Source: Candidatus Omnitrophota bacterium | GTDB taxonomy: Bacteria; Omnitrophota; Gorgyraeia; DTHP01 | NCBI GenBank assembly: GCA_023818555.1 | Contig: JAMWCG010000037.1 | Location: 1-8,774 of the forward strand | Length of the DNA stretch: 8,774 nt | Direction of reading: 5' to 3' | Shown here: positions 1-7,021 of the stretch, one piece after another | Layout of the letters: each line of letters starts with the position of its first letter | How positions within the stretch are numbered: position 1 is the first letter of the stretch | Program-made: the position numbers and the translations under genes | The notes under the pieces: model-generated | The model's input: only the letters and a program-made list of their open reading frames with translations | Databases searched by the model: none | What the model was told of the DNA's origin: nothing

Positions 1-102
1 TCCCGCTCAGATGGATTTGGTTTTGGTTCACCTAGAGGAGTTGTAGCTTCCAAAAGCTTATGTAAAGTTCAGCTAAACTCGTCCACATTAATAGGTTATA
101 GA
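1..102. other. Sequence before infB that does not match IF2; possible contig-end chimera
   Basis: In the infB frame this stretch is open and translates to a 34-residue peptide (SRSDGFGFGSPRGVV... to ...LIGYRL) that joins directly to the IF2 sequence. A normal IF2 has the P-loop GHVDHGKT about 40-50 residues before the DTPGH motif and an invariant switch I (GGITQHIG) between them. Switch I should fall in these bases and is absent in all three forward frames. On the reverse strand a short frame is also open to the window edge (...LLEATTPLGEPKPNPSER) but I do not recognise it. I see no tRNA, intron 3' end, intein junction (no terminal His-Asn) or transposon end. A small inverted repeat (AGCTT-CCAA-AAGCT) lies near base 46. 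The simplest reading is a misassembled or chimeric contig end, but a real rearrangement cannot be excluded. Confidence 0.5.
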
Positions 103-1458
103 TTGAAGAAAATAACTTTCTTGGATACTCCTGGGCACGAAGCCTTTACCGCTATGCGTGCAAGAGGAGCCAATGTCACCGATATTGTAATTTTGGTGGT
201 GGCTGCGGATGATGGGGTGATGCCTCAGACTGTGGAGGCGATTGACCATGCTCGGGCAGCCAAGGTTCCCATTGTGGTTGCCATAAATAAAATAGATAAA
301 CCCCAGGCAAATATTGAGCGGGTGAAAAAACAACTTCAGGAATTAAATCTTGTTCCTGAGGATTGGGGTGGGAAAACTATTGTCGTGGGGGTTTCCGCAA
401 AGACCGGCCAGGGAATAGAAGAGCTCTTAGAAATGGTTCTGCTGGAAGCGGAGTTGCTGGAGCTAAAGGCAGACCCCCTTTCTCCTGCCAGAGGTGTGGT
501 TTTAGAGAGTAAAGTTTCCCGGGGAGGGCCCCGGGCTTCGCTCCTGGTACAAAATGGAACACTCTTTGAGGGAGATACGGTGCTGGTGGGAAACTACTGG
601 GGTAAAGTAAAAGCAATGTTTAATGACCGTCTCCTCCGCATAAAAGAAGCTCCCCCCTCTCTTCCTGTGGAAATTTTGGGTTTATCTGGAGCTCCGGAGG
701 CGGGAGAAAAGTTTTTTGTAGTTAAGAACGAAGCTCTGGCAAAAGAGATTGCAGAAAGGAGACAGCTCTTAAGCAGGGAGAAAGGACTTCTCAAACCCCA
801 GAAGTTCTCCTTAGAAGACCTGCATAAAAAGATTGCCTTAGGGGAGAAGGAATTGCGTCTTATTCTTAAAGCAGATGTGCAAGGTTCCTTAGAGGCAGTA
901 AAGACGGTTCTGGCAAAAATCTCTTCCCAGGAGATAACCTTGAATATTCTCCACGAAGGAATTGGAGATATTTCCGAATCGGATATTATGCTGGCTTCCG
1001 CTTCAGATGCGGTGGTATTTGGTTTTCATGTGGGCATAGACCCGCGGGCAAGCACAAGAGCAAAGACTGAGGGTGTGGAGGTGCGCGTTTATCAGATTAT
1101 CTATGAAGTCTATGAAGAGATAAAGAAGGCAATGGAGGGGATGCTTGAGCCACACTTTAAAGAGGTTTTGTTAGGTAAGGCGGAGATAAGGCAGGTTTTC
1201 AAAATTTCTAAGATTGGGATGATTGCGGGTTCATTTGTGGTTAAGGGTAAGGTAGTGAGAAACGCTCTCTGTCGGGTCCTCCGAGAAGGAGAATTGCTCT
1301 ATAAAGGGAAAATTTCTTCTCTCAAACGCTTTAAGAATGATGTCCGGGAAGTGGAAGAGGGGTTTGAATGTGGTATAGGTCTGGATAACTTTAGTAATTT
1401 TCAAGTAGGTGACATTATTGAAGTTTATCAAATGGAAGAGATAGAAAGAAAACTGTAA
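103..1458 (+). CDS. infB: Translation initiation factor IF-2, 3' portion (5' part missing)
   Basis: IF2 is the GTPase that brings fMet-tRNA to the 30S subunit and promotes 50S joining. The visible 451 residues begin at the G3 motif DTPGHE (residues 8-13). They continue with G4 NKID (62-65), G5 SAK (98-100), domain II with the GGP...LLVQNGTL segment (141-154), [10 protein letters not shown] (193-202), domain III starting at [11 protein letters not shown] (256-266), and the fMet-tRNA-binding C-terminal domain with the ECGIGLDNF region and a GDIIEVYQ end. The N-terminal region, the P-loop and switch I are missing, so this piece alone could not bind GTP normally. The TTG at 103 has only a weak AGG upstream and lies at the point where IF2 similarity begins. 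It is therefore unlikely to be the true start. The C-terminal two thirds show no decay, which argues for an assembly or window-edge problem rather than a pseudogene. trpS follows 6 nt downstream in the same frame. Confidence 0.93.
   Translation: MKKITFLDTPGHEAFTAMRARGANVTDIVILVVAADDGVMPQTVEAIDHARAAKVPIVVAINKIDKPQANIERVKKQLQELNLVPEDWGGKTIVVGVSAKTGQGIEELLEMVLLEAELLELKADPLSPARGVVLESKVSRGGPRASLLVQNGTLFEGDTVLVGNYWGKVKAMFNDRLLRIKEAPPSLPVEILGLSGAPEAGEKFFVVKNEALAKEIAERRQLLSREKGLLKPQKFSLEDLHKKIALGEKELRLILKADVQGSLEAVKTVLAKISSQEITLNILHEGIGDISESDIMLASASDAVVFGFHVGIDPRASTRAKTEGVEVRVYQIIYEVYEEIKKAMEGMLEPHFKEVLLGKAEIRQVFKISKIGMIAGSFVVKGKVVRNALCRVLREGELLYKGKISSLKRFKNDVREVEEGFECGIGLDNFSNFQVGDIIEVYQMEEIERKL
518..535 (+). 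repeat. Perfect GC inverted repeat (7-bp stem, 4-nt loop) inside infB
   Basis: CCCGGGG (518-524), loop AGGG (525-528) and CCCCGGG (529-535) form seven consecutive G-C pairs. It lies inside codons 139-145 of the visible IF2 reading frame (SRGGPRA), where the G domain has ended and domain II begins. There is no T-run after it, so it is not an intrinsic terminator. The protein motif here is glycine and proline rich, which explains part of the G+C, but the exact pairing depends on codon choice. A role in slowing ribosomes or in mRNA stability is inference only. Confidence 0.6.
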
Positions 1459-1464
1459 AAGGAG
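1459..1464 (+). promoter_or_regulatory. AAGGAG Shine-Dalgarno directly abutting the trpS ATG
   Basis: AAGGAG fills the whole gap between the infB stop (TAA 1456-1458) and the trpS ATG (1465). The space between the last G and the ATG is zero, compared with the usual 5-9 nt. No upstream start is possible because the infB stop is in the same frame. The next ATG (1492) lies within the conserved N-terminal strand. Either coupling to infB termination carries initiation, or the ribosome uses the next codon, a CTG at 1468. Confidence 0.5.
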
Positions 1465-2448
1465 ATGCTGAAAAAAAGAGTTCTGAGCGGGATGCGTCCC
1501 ACGGGTAAATTGCATCTTGGCCATTTAGTAGGAGCGCTATCCAACTGGGTAAAATTGCAGAAGCAATATGCCTGTTTTTTTATGCTTGCAGATTGGCATG
1601 CTTTGATGAGTGAATATCAAAATCCTCAAGAGATTAAAGAATATGTTTTTGATAATCTTATGGATTGGTTAGCCTGTGGGATTTCTCCGGAGGAAGCGGT
1701 AATCTTTCTCCAGTCAGAAGTAAAAGCCCATCTGGAACTCCAGATGATTTTAAGCGTGATTACTCCCCTCGCCTGGTTGGAAAGATGTCCCACCTATAAA
1801 GAGCAGATAAAGGAATTGAAAGAGAAGGATATTACCACCTATGGGTTTTTAGGCTATCCTGTGCTTCAGGCTGCGGATATCCTGCTTTACAAAGCTTCTT
1901 TCGTCCCGGTTGGACAGGACCAGCTTCCCCACTTAGAACTTACTCGTGAGTTGGTGCGCAGATTCCATAGCCTTTATAAAAAAGAGGTTTTTGTTGAGCC
2001 AGAGGCGTTACTCACGGAAAATCCTAAACTCTTGGGTATAGATGGAAGGAAGATGAGTAAAAGTTATGACAATTTTATTGCCCTCTCCGACCCTCCCGAA
2101 GTGGTGCGGAGAAAAACGGAAGCAATGTTTACTGACCCACAGAGGATTAAAAGAGATATTCCCGGGAGACCTTGGCTTTGCAATGTCTATGCTTATTATA
2201 GAATATTTAAGCCCGAATTGGCGGAGACTGTCCGACAGGGTTGTCTGGAGGCAGAACTGGGTTGTAAAGAGGATAAGCGCCGTTTGGGAGAGATTATTAT
2301 TGAAACCTTAAGACCGATTCGGGAGAAGAGAGATAAATTTAAGCAGGATAGGAAATTACTGAGGGAAATTTTAAGTGCAGGGAATGCGAAAGCACGGGAG
2401 ATTGCGGAAGAGACTTTAAGTGAGGTTAAGGCAATCCTGAAATTATAA
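1465..2448 (+). CDS. trpS: Tryptophanyl-tRNA synthetase
   Basis: This class Ic aminoacyl-tRNA synthetase activates tryptophan with ATP and charges tRNA-Trp in the cytoplasm. The 327-residue length is normal for the bacterial enzyme. The N-terminus reads VLSGMRPTGKLHLGH, with the HIGH-type signature HLGH at 17-20, and the KMSKS loop is exact at 196-200 (GIDGRKMSKSYDN). Between them are the Rossmann-fold elements ADWHAL (42-47), the GYPVLQAADILLYKA segment (130-144) and VPVGQDQ (147-153), all typical of TrpS and distinguishing it from TyrS. The start at 1465 is the only ATG that preserves the conserved first strand, although its Shine-Dalgarno sequence abuts it. No T-box or tryptophan leader is possible in the 6-nt gap upstream, so any control must come from the operon promoter or another level. 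scpA begins 14 nt downstream. Confidence 0.97.
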   Translation: MLKKRVLSGMRPTGKLHLGHLVGALSNWVKLQKQYACFFMLADWHALMSEYQNPQEIKEYVFDNLMDWLACGISPEEAVIFLQSEVKAHLELQMILSVITPLAWLERCPTYKEQIKELKEKDITTYGFLGYPVLQAADILLYKASFVPVGQDQLPHLELTRELVRRFHSLYKKEVFVEPEALLTENPKLLGIDGRKMSKSYDNFIALSDPPEVVRRKTEAMFTDPQRIKRDIPGRPWLCNVYAYYRIFKPELAETVRQGCLEAELGCKEDKRRLGEIIIETLRPIREKRDKFKQDRKLLREILSAGNAKAREIAEETLSEVKAILKL

Positions 2449-2462
2449 GACTTAATAAGAAA

Positions 2463-3206
2463 ATGAGTTATCAGGTAAGAATTGAGGTTTTTGAAGGGCC
2501 GCTGGATTTACTCCTCTATCTCATCAAAAAGAATGAGGTCAGTATTTTTGATATTCCCATTGCTCAGATTACCGAACAGTATCTTGAATACTTAAACCTA
2601 ATGGAGATATTAGATTTGAATATCTCAGGAGAATTTTTAGTAATGGCAGCCACCCTTATGCACATAAAATCAAAAATGCTCCTTCCCCCTGAAGAGACTC
2701 CTCCTGAGGAAGAAGAAGAGGACCCGCGTGCGGAGTTGGTAAAACGCCTCTTGGAATATGCCCGCTTTAAAGAAGCAGCCCTCCTCCTGCGGGAAAGAGA
2801 ATTAAAACGCAAAGAAGAATTTATGCGTTCGGAAGGAGAGAGGCAATTTATAGATGAGGAAGGAAATGTTTATTTTGAAGCCTCCCTCTTTGACTTAATC
2901 ACTGCTTTTTCCAAAGCGGTGGGTATTATTTCCCGAGAAGTCTTTCAGGAGATAATCCGTGATGAGGTAACGGTGGAGGAGAAGATTCATGAACTTCTCC
3001 ACCTTTTGATGTCTAAAGAAGTGATTTATTTTCAGGAACTCTTAGAGCGGGCAAAGACAAAGATGGAAGTCATCGTCACCTTTTTAGCGATTCTTGAACT
3101 GATGCGTCTTAAGGAAATCATTGCCCGGCAAAGGCAGCTTTTTGGAGAGATTGAGATTATCCGCAATGAGAAACATCGTTTATCTCCTATAGAGAAGACA
3201 GGTTAA
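2463..3206 (+). CDS. scpA: Segregation and condensation protein A (kleisin)
   Basis: ScpA is the kleisin subunit that bridges the Smc heads and, with ScpB, forms the bacterial condensin that organises and segregates the chromosome. The 247 residues start with the family hallmark VFEGPLDLLLYLIKK (9-23), followed by the DIPIAQITEQYLEYL helix (30-44) and the FLVMAATLMHIKSKMLLP helix (58-75) that contacts the Smc neck. An acidic linker rich in Glu and Pro (about 76-88), a charged helical middle and a C-terminal winged-helix segment (about 168-240, ending ARQRQLFGEIEI) follow. The start matches the usual N-terminus of the family, but there is no clear Shine-Dalgarno in the 14-nt gap (AATAAGAAA precedes the ATG), so translation may be coupled to trpS. 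scpB follows 4 nt later, the usual pairing. No smc gene is in the window. Confidence 0.95.
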   Translation: MSYQVRIEVFEGPLDLLLYLIKKNEVSIFDIPIAQITEQYLEYLNLMEILDLNISGEFLVMAATLMHIKSKMLLPPEETPPEEEEEDPRAELVKRLLEYARFKEAALLLRERELKRKEEFMRSEGERQFIDEEGNVYFEASLFDLITAFSKAVGIISREVFQEIIRDEVTVEEKIHELLHLLMSKEVIYFQELLERAKTKMEVIVTFLAILELMRLKEIIARQRQLFGEIEIIRNEKHRLSPIEKTG

Positions 3207-3210
3207 GCCC

Positions 3211-3810
3211 ATGGAACGCGGAGAGATAAAACATATTCTGGAGGCAATTCTCTTTGTCCATCACGAACCTTTGCTGATAGAAAGGTTGAAGGAAGTCTTA
3301 GGGAATGTGGATAGCCAACTAATCAGAGAATTGCTCGGGGAGTTAAAATCGGAATATGAACAAGAAGAGAGGGGATTTATCATTCGGGAGGTGGCAGGAG
3401 GGTTTCAGATGGTAAGTCATCCCCAATATGCTCCCTGGATAAAGAAAATCTATAAGACCAGTCAGACTGAAAGGCTTACTTTACCTACCTTAGAGACTTT
3501 AGCCATTATTGCCTATAAACAACCCATTACCCGTCCGGAGATTGAGGAAATTCGGGGAGTGAATGTGGAGAATATCTTGAAGAATCTTCTGGAGGCAAAA
3601 CTTATCCGCATAGTAGGAAGAAAAGAAGGCTTAGGCAGACCCATCCTCTATGGGACGACCAGGAAATTCTTGGAATATTTTGGTCTTAACTCTCTGGAAG
3701 AATTGCCTAAACTGGAAGAATTTATGGGGAGAGTGGAGGAGATGTCTTTAAGGCATTCCGCAGCGCAAAATGAGGGGCAAAATGAAAGGATAAAAAACGA
3801 TAAGGAGTGA
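3211..3810 (+). CDS. scpB: Segregation and condensation protein B
   Basis: ScpB is the dimeric winged-helix partner that binds the central part of ScpA in the Smc-ScpAB complex. The 199-residue protein has an N-terminal winged helix beginning IKHILEAILFVHHEPL (6-21) and the RGFIIREVAGGFQMVS segment (54-69). A second winged helix carries the strongly conserved LETLAIIAYKQPITRPEIEE (94-113) and RGV (115-117) block, followed by GRKEGLGRPILYGTTRKFLEYFGL (136-159). The last 20 or so residues are polar and low in complexity, as is common for ScpB tails. The coding DNA there includes a short imperfect tandem (GCAAAATGAGG then GCAAAATGAAA). The stop at 3808 sits just after the AAGGAG that serves pheA, so termination and the next initiation are likely coupled. 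Confidence 0.95.
   Translation: MERGEIKHILEAILFVHHEPLLIERLKEVLGNVDSQLIRELLGELKSEYEQEERGFIIREVAGGFQMVSHPQYAPWIKKIYKTSQTERLTLPTLETLAIIAYKQPITRPEIEEIRGVNVENILKNLLEAKLIRIVGRKEGLGRPILYGTTRKFLEYFGLNSLEELPKLEEFMGRVEEMSLRHSAAQNEGQNERIKNDKE
3802..3807 (+). promoter_or_regulatory. Shine-Dalgarno for pheA inside the scpB 3' end
   Basis: AAGGAG lies 6 nt before the pheA ATG at 3814 and overlaps the last scpB codons. It fixes the pheA start and suggests translational coupling to scpB. Confidence 0.7.
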
Positions 3811-3813
3811 GTC

Positions 3814-4875
3814 ATGGAACTAAAAAGGTTGCGTGAAAAGATAGATGTTTTGGATAAAAAAATTGTGGCTCTGCTCAATGAACGTGCAGAGTTGACCTTA
3901 GAGATAGCCAGGATTAAAAAGAAGCTGAAAGAACCAACCTATGTTCCTGACCGCGAACGGGAAGTCTATCGGAAAATAAAATCTGCCAATAAAGGACCTT
4001 TGAGTGAGGAAGCCATTACTTCCATCTATCGGGAGATTATGTCTTCCTCCCTTTCTCTGGAAAAACCACTTAAGATTGCCTATCTCGGTCCACCGGCTAC
4101 CTTTACACATCTGGCTGCCTTGAATAAATTTGGGACCCAGGTAGAGTATCTTGATTGTAGGAGTATAAGTGAAGTCTTTAATGAGGTAGAGAAAGGGAAT
4201 GCGGAATACGGAGTAGTTCCCATAGAAAATTCTATTGAGGGAGCGGTGACACATACCCTGGATATGTTTGTGGATAGTGAAATAAATATCTGTTCAGAGA
4301 TTTCCTTGGAAATAAGACACAATCTCTTAGCCAATTGTAGAGAGAAGGAGATAAAGAGAGTCTATTCCAATCCCCAAGTTTTTGGACAGTGTCGGATTTG
4401 GTTAGAATCAAATTTACCGCGGGCAGAATTGCTTGAGGTTTCCAGCACCACCAAGGCGGCAGAAATTGCCAGTCAGGAGAAATTCTCTGCAGCCATCGCC
4501 TCAGAGATGGCAGCGCGGAGATACGGTTTGAAGATCTTAGCACATTCCATTGAAGATAGTCCCCATAATGTAACACGCTTTCTCGTGATTGGAAAGATGC
4601 TTACGCGTCCTACGGGAAAGGATAAGACTTCTATTATGTTTTCTATTAAAGACCGTGTGGGAGCACTCCATGATATGCTTTATCCTTTTAAGAAACACAA
4701 TATAAATCTGACGAAGATTGAATCGCGTCCTTCCAAACGCAAACCCTGGGACTATTATTTCTTTATTGACCTGGAGGGGCACATAGAGGACAAAGAGGTC
4801 AAAAGTTCCCTTACCGAATTGAAAGAAATCTGTACTTATCTTAAGGTTTTGGGTTCCTACCCTGCTTCGGAATGA
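3814..4875 (+). CDS. pheA: Bifunctional chorismate mutase / prephenate dehydratase (P-protein)
   Basis: The protein converts chorismate to prephenate and then to phenylpyruvate, the last two steps before transamination to phenylalanine. The 353 residues hold three domains. An AroQ chorismate mutase (about 1-85) aligns with E. coli catalytic residues as R7, R24, K35, R47 and E48, and E83 falls where E. coli has Gln88, giving a Glu as in yeast chorismate mutase. The prephenate dehydratase domain (about 87-255) has IAYLGPPATFTHLAAL (88-103), GVVPIENSIEGAV (133-145) and the catalytic TRF motif (244-246). A C-terminal ACT domain (about 262-345) carries the phenylalanine-binding signatures GAL (273-275) and ESRP (293-296), so feedback inhibition by phenylalanine is expected. 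It has a good Shine-Dalgarno and starts 3 nt after scpB. It is the only chorismate mutase in the window, so TyrA next door, if it uses prephenate, probably depends on it. Confidence 0.96.
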   Translation: MELKRLREKIDVLDKKIVALLNERAELTLEIARIKKKLKEPTYVPDREREVYRKIKSANKGPLSEEAITSIYREIMSSSLSLEKPLKIAYLGPPATFTHLAALNKFGTQVEYLDCRSISEVFNEVEKGNAEYGVVPIENSIEGAVTHTLDMFVDSEINICSEISLEIRHNLLANCREKEIKRVYSNPQVFGQCRIWLESNLPRAELLEVSSTTKAAEIASQEKFSAAIASEMAARRYGLKILAHSIEDSPHNVTRFLVIGKMLTRPTGKDKTSIMFSIKDRVGALHDMLYPFKKHNINLTKIESRPSKRKPWDYYFFIDLEGHIEDKEVKSSLTELKEICTYLKVLGSYPASE

Positions 4876-4882
4876 GTAAGAA

Positions 4883-5995
4883 ATGTCAGAGATAAAACTT
4901 CTTCTTCGGAAAAATATAGAAAAGGTTAAGCCTTATCAACCCGGTAAACCCATTTCTGAGGTGAAACGGGAACTGGGTTTGCAGAGGGTAATAAAACTTG
5001 CTTCCAATGAGAACCCCCTCGGTCCTTCTCCTAAGGCGGTAAGGGCAATTTTAAAATCAGTCTCGGAATTACATCGCTATCCGGAATCAAATTGTTTTTA
5101 TCTGAAACGCAAGTTAGCGGAAAGATTTAATTTAAAAGAGGATAATTTTATCATCGGTAATGGTTCTGATGAAATCATCGTTCTGGTTCTGCGTGCCTTA
5201 ATTGATCCCGGTGATAAGGTAATGATTGCTGAACCCACTTTTCTGATTTATGAGATTCAGGCAAATGCCTGCGGGGCAAGAGTAATTAAAATCCCCTTGA
5301 GGAATTTTCGTTACGATTTAAAACGGATGAAAGAAAATCTTACTCCTGAGGTAAAGGTTGTCTTTATTGCCAATCCGGATAATCCTACGGGAACATATGT
5401 TACCGAGGAGGAAGTTAAGGAGTTTATGGAGAATATCCCTGAAAAGACCTTTGTCTTCTTTGACGAGGCATATTATGAATTTGCCTCCACATTGCCGGAT
5501 TATCCCCGTTCTTTGCAATTTTTAAATAAAAGAAATATCATCATTACACGTTCTTTCTCCAAAGCCTATGGCTTGGCAGGGTTACGGGTAGGTTATGGGA
5601 TGGGGAGGGCAGATTTAATTGCTTATTTAGAGAGGATTCGTGAACCATTCAATGTAAATAGCCTTGCCCAGGCGGGAGCTTTGAGTGCTTTAGAGGATGC
5701 ATCTTTTTTGAAGAAAACTTTAGAGACGACCCAGGAAGGGAAAGCCTATCTCTATAAGGAGTTTGAAAAACTGGGACTGACCTATCTACCCTCGGCCACC
5801 AATTTTGTCTTAGTGGATATAGGGAGGGATAGCGAAAGGATTTTTCAGCAGTTATTGCGGGAAGGAGTAATTGTTCGTGGTCTGAAACCCTGGGGGCTGG
5901 ACAATTTTATCCGGGTTACCATCGGAAGAAGAGAAGAGAACGAAAAATTTATAAAGGCACTCAAAAAAGTACTTAGGAAAGGGGGAAAGAGATGA
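4883..5995 (+). CDS. hisC: HisC-family PLP aminotransferase (histidinol-phosphate or aromatic)
   Basis: This is a fold-type I, class II-like aminotransferase of 370 residues, the usual HisC length. Visible motifs are LASNENPLGPSP (39-50), GNGSDEII (92-99), NPDNPTGTYV (164-173), the PLP-contacting FDEAYYEF (193-200), SFSKAYGLAGLRVGY (224-238) with Schiff-base lysine K227, and a C-terminal FIRVTIG segment with the substrate-carboxylate arginine. Sequence alone places it in HisC (imidazole-acetol-phosphate transaminase). It sits between pheA and aroF with no histidine genes in view, as does the HisC-type enzyme in the Bacillus aromatic operon, which also transaminates phenylpyruvate and 4-hydroxyphenylpyruvate. 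It may therefore act in both pathways or mainly in Phe and Tyr synthesis. It starts 7 nt after pheA with a weak Shine-Dalgarno, and its stop overlaps the aroF start by 4 nt (ATGA). Confidence 0.9.
   Translation: MSEIKLLLRKNIEKVKPYQPGKPISEVKRELGLQRVIKLASNENPLGPSPKAVRAILKSVSELHRYPESNCFYLKRKLAERFNLKEDNFIIGNGSDEIIVLVLRALIDPGDKVMIAEPTFLIYEIQANACGARVIKIPLRNFRYDLKRMKENLTPEVKVVFIANPDNPTGTYVTEEEVKEFMENIPEKTFVFFDEAYYEFASTLPDYPRSLQFLNKRNIIITRSFSKAYGLAGLRVGYGMGRADLIAYLERIREPFNVNSLAQAGALSALEDASFLKKTLETTQEGKAYLYKEFEKLGLTYLPSATNFVLVDIGRDSERIFQQLLREGVIVRGLKPWGLDNFIRVTIGRREENEKFIKALKKVLRKGGKR
5981..5986 (+). promoter_or_regulatory. Purine-rich Shine-Dalgarno for aroF within hisC
   Basis: GGGGGA lies 5 nt before the aroF ATG (5992), inside the last hisC codons. 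Together with the ATGA overlap it supports the chosen aroF start and tight translational coupling. Confidence 0.55.
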
Positions 5996-7005
5996 TTATC
6001 GTTTTGCGTCCGGATGCCACCAAAGAACAGATAGAGCATATTGTAAAGAAAGTAGAATCGCTGGGTTTGAAGACGATGGTTTCTCAGGGAGTAGAGCGCA
6101 CAATCATTGGAGTAATTGGAAAAGAAGATATTTTACAGGTTCAGCCTTTAGAAATTTATCCCGGTGTGGAAAAAGTAATGCCTGTTCTTGCTCCCTATAA
6201 ATTGGTTTCTCGGGAATTTAAACCTACGGATACCATTATAGAGGTGAAAGGGGTGAGCATCGGGTCGGAGAAAATTGTGGTTATGGCTGGTCCCTGTTCT
6301 ATAGAGAGATATGATTTGCTTTTGGAAACTGCCAGGAAGGTAAAGTCTGCCGGAGCAAGCATCTTACGGGGGGGAGCATTTAAACCCCGCACTTCACCTT
6401 ATAGTTTTCAGGGTTTAGGAGAGGAGGGTTTAAAATATCTTAAGGATGTGGCGGAGAAAGTGGGGATGGTCACAGTTACCGAAATAATGGACCCCCGCGA
6501 CCTTCCTTTGGTAGAAAGATATGCCGATATTATCCAGATTGGAGCACGCAATATGCAGAACTTTAATCTCCTTAAAGAAGTGGGGCTTTCCCGCAAGCCG
6601 GTCTTGCTTAAAAGGGGAATGATGTCTACGATTAAAGAATTACTTATGTCTGCAGAGTATATTCTTTCCAACGGAAATTTCAATGTAATTTTATGTGAAA
6701 GGGGAATTCGCACCTTTGAAGAATCTACACGTTTTACCTTAGATGTGAGTGCGGTTCCGGTAATAAAACAATTGAGCCATCTTCCGGTGATTGTTGACCC
6801 CTCCCATGCGGCAGGAAAATGGGGGCTGGTGCCTCCCCTGGCGCAAGCGGCAGTAGCAGCCGGGTGCGATGGTTTAATTGTAGAAGTTCATCCTAATCCC
6901 GAAGAAGCCCTTTCGGATGGGATACAACAACTGCTTCCCGAAAGATTTAGCGAGATGATGGAAAGTTTAAGAAAAATTGCCCAGGCAGTAGGAAGGAAGA
7001 TATAA
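5992..7005 (+). CDS. aroF: DAHP synthase, type I-beta with N-terminal regulatory domain
   Basis: The enzyme condenses phosphoenolpyruvate with erythrose 4-phosphate to DAHP, the first shikimate-pathway step. The 337 residues resemble the Thermotoga maritima enzyme throughout. An N-terminal ferredoxin-like regulatory domain (about 1-70, starting MIIVLRPDAT) is followed by the linker YKLVSREF (69-76) and the (beta/alpha)8 barrel. The metal ligands are all present at the same numbers as in T. maritima: C102 (AGPCS), H272 (DPSHAAG), E298 (VEVHP) and D309 (ALSDG). The substrate-binding block RGGAFKPRTSPYSFQGLG (126-143), IQIGARNMQNF (181-191), LLKRGM (205-210) and ILCERGIRTFE (233-243) are intact. 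In the regulatory domain the position of the tyrosine-contacting His29 is Met here, while Ser31 is kept, so effector response may differ. The start overlaps the hisC stop. Confidence 0.96.
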   Translation: MIIVLRPDATKEQIEHIVKKVESLGLKTMVSQGVERTIIGVIGKEDILQVQPLEIYPGVEKVMPVLAPYKLVSREFKPTDTIIEVKGVSIGSEKIVVMAGPCSIERYDLLLETARKVKSAGASILRGGAFKPRTSPYSFQGLGEEGLKYLKDVAEKVGMVTVTEIMDPRDLPLVERYADIIQIGARNMQNFNLLKEVGLSRKPVLLKRGMMSTIKELLMSAEYILSNGNFNVILCERGIRTFEESTRFTLDVSAVPVIKQLSHLPVIVDPSHAAGKWGLVPPLAQAAVAAGCDGLIVEVHPNPEEALSDGIQQLLPERFSEMMESLRKIAQAVGRKI

Positions 7006-7008
7006 GTT

Positions 7009-7014
7009 AGGGAG
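7009..7014 (+). promoter_or_regulatory. Shine-Dalgarno for tyrA
   Basis: AGGGAG lies in the 16-nt gap between aroF and tyrA, 7 nt before the ATG at 7022. Spacing and sequence are good and fix the tyrA start. No terminator or promoter fits in the gap. Confidence 0.65.
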
Positions 7015-7021
7015 TTAAAGC

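Noticed and set aside
1..102. A strongly diverged IF2 P-loop and switch I (KSL... and LIGYRL resemble GKTSL and HIGAYRL)
   Set aside because: The spacing between the two look-alikes is too short and the invariant residues (GHVDHGKT, GGITQHIG) are absent, so the resemblance is probably chance.
1..110. 3' end of an intron or intein inserted in infB
   Set aside because: There is no terminal His-Asn before a Cys, Ser or Thr, no group II domain V-like hairpin and no group I features in the bases available.
2449..2462. Promoter or leader between trpS and scpA
   Set aside because: The gap is only 14 nt and A+T rich, with no room for -35 and -10 elements or an attenuator. Promoter elements inside trpS could not be supported by eye.
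3898..4254. Reverse-strand open frame of 118 codons inside pheA
   Set aside because: It lies opposite a well-supported gene, has no recognisable motif, and looks like a shadow of pheA codon use. The same holds for the other reverse-strand frames.
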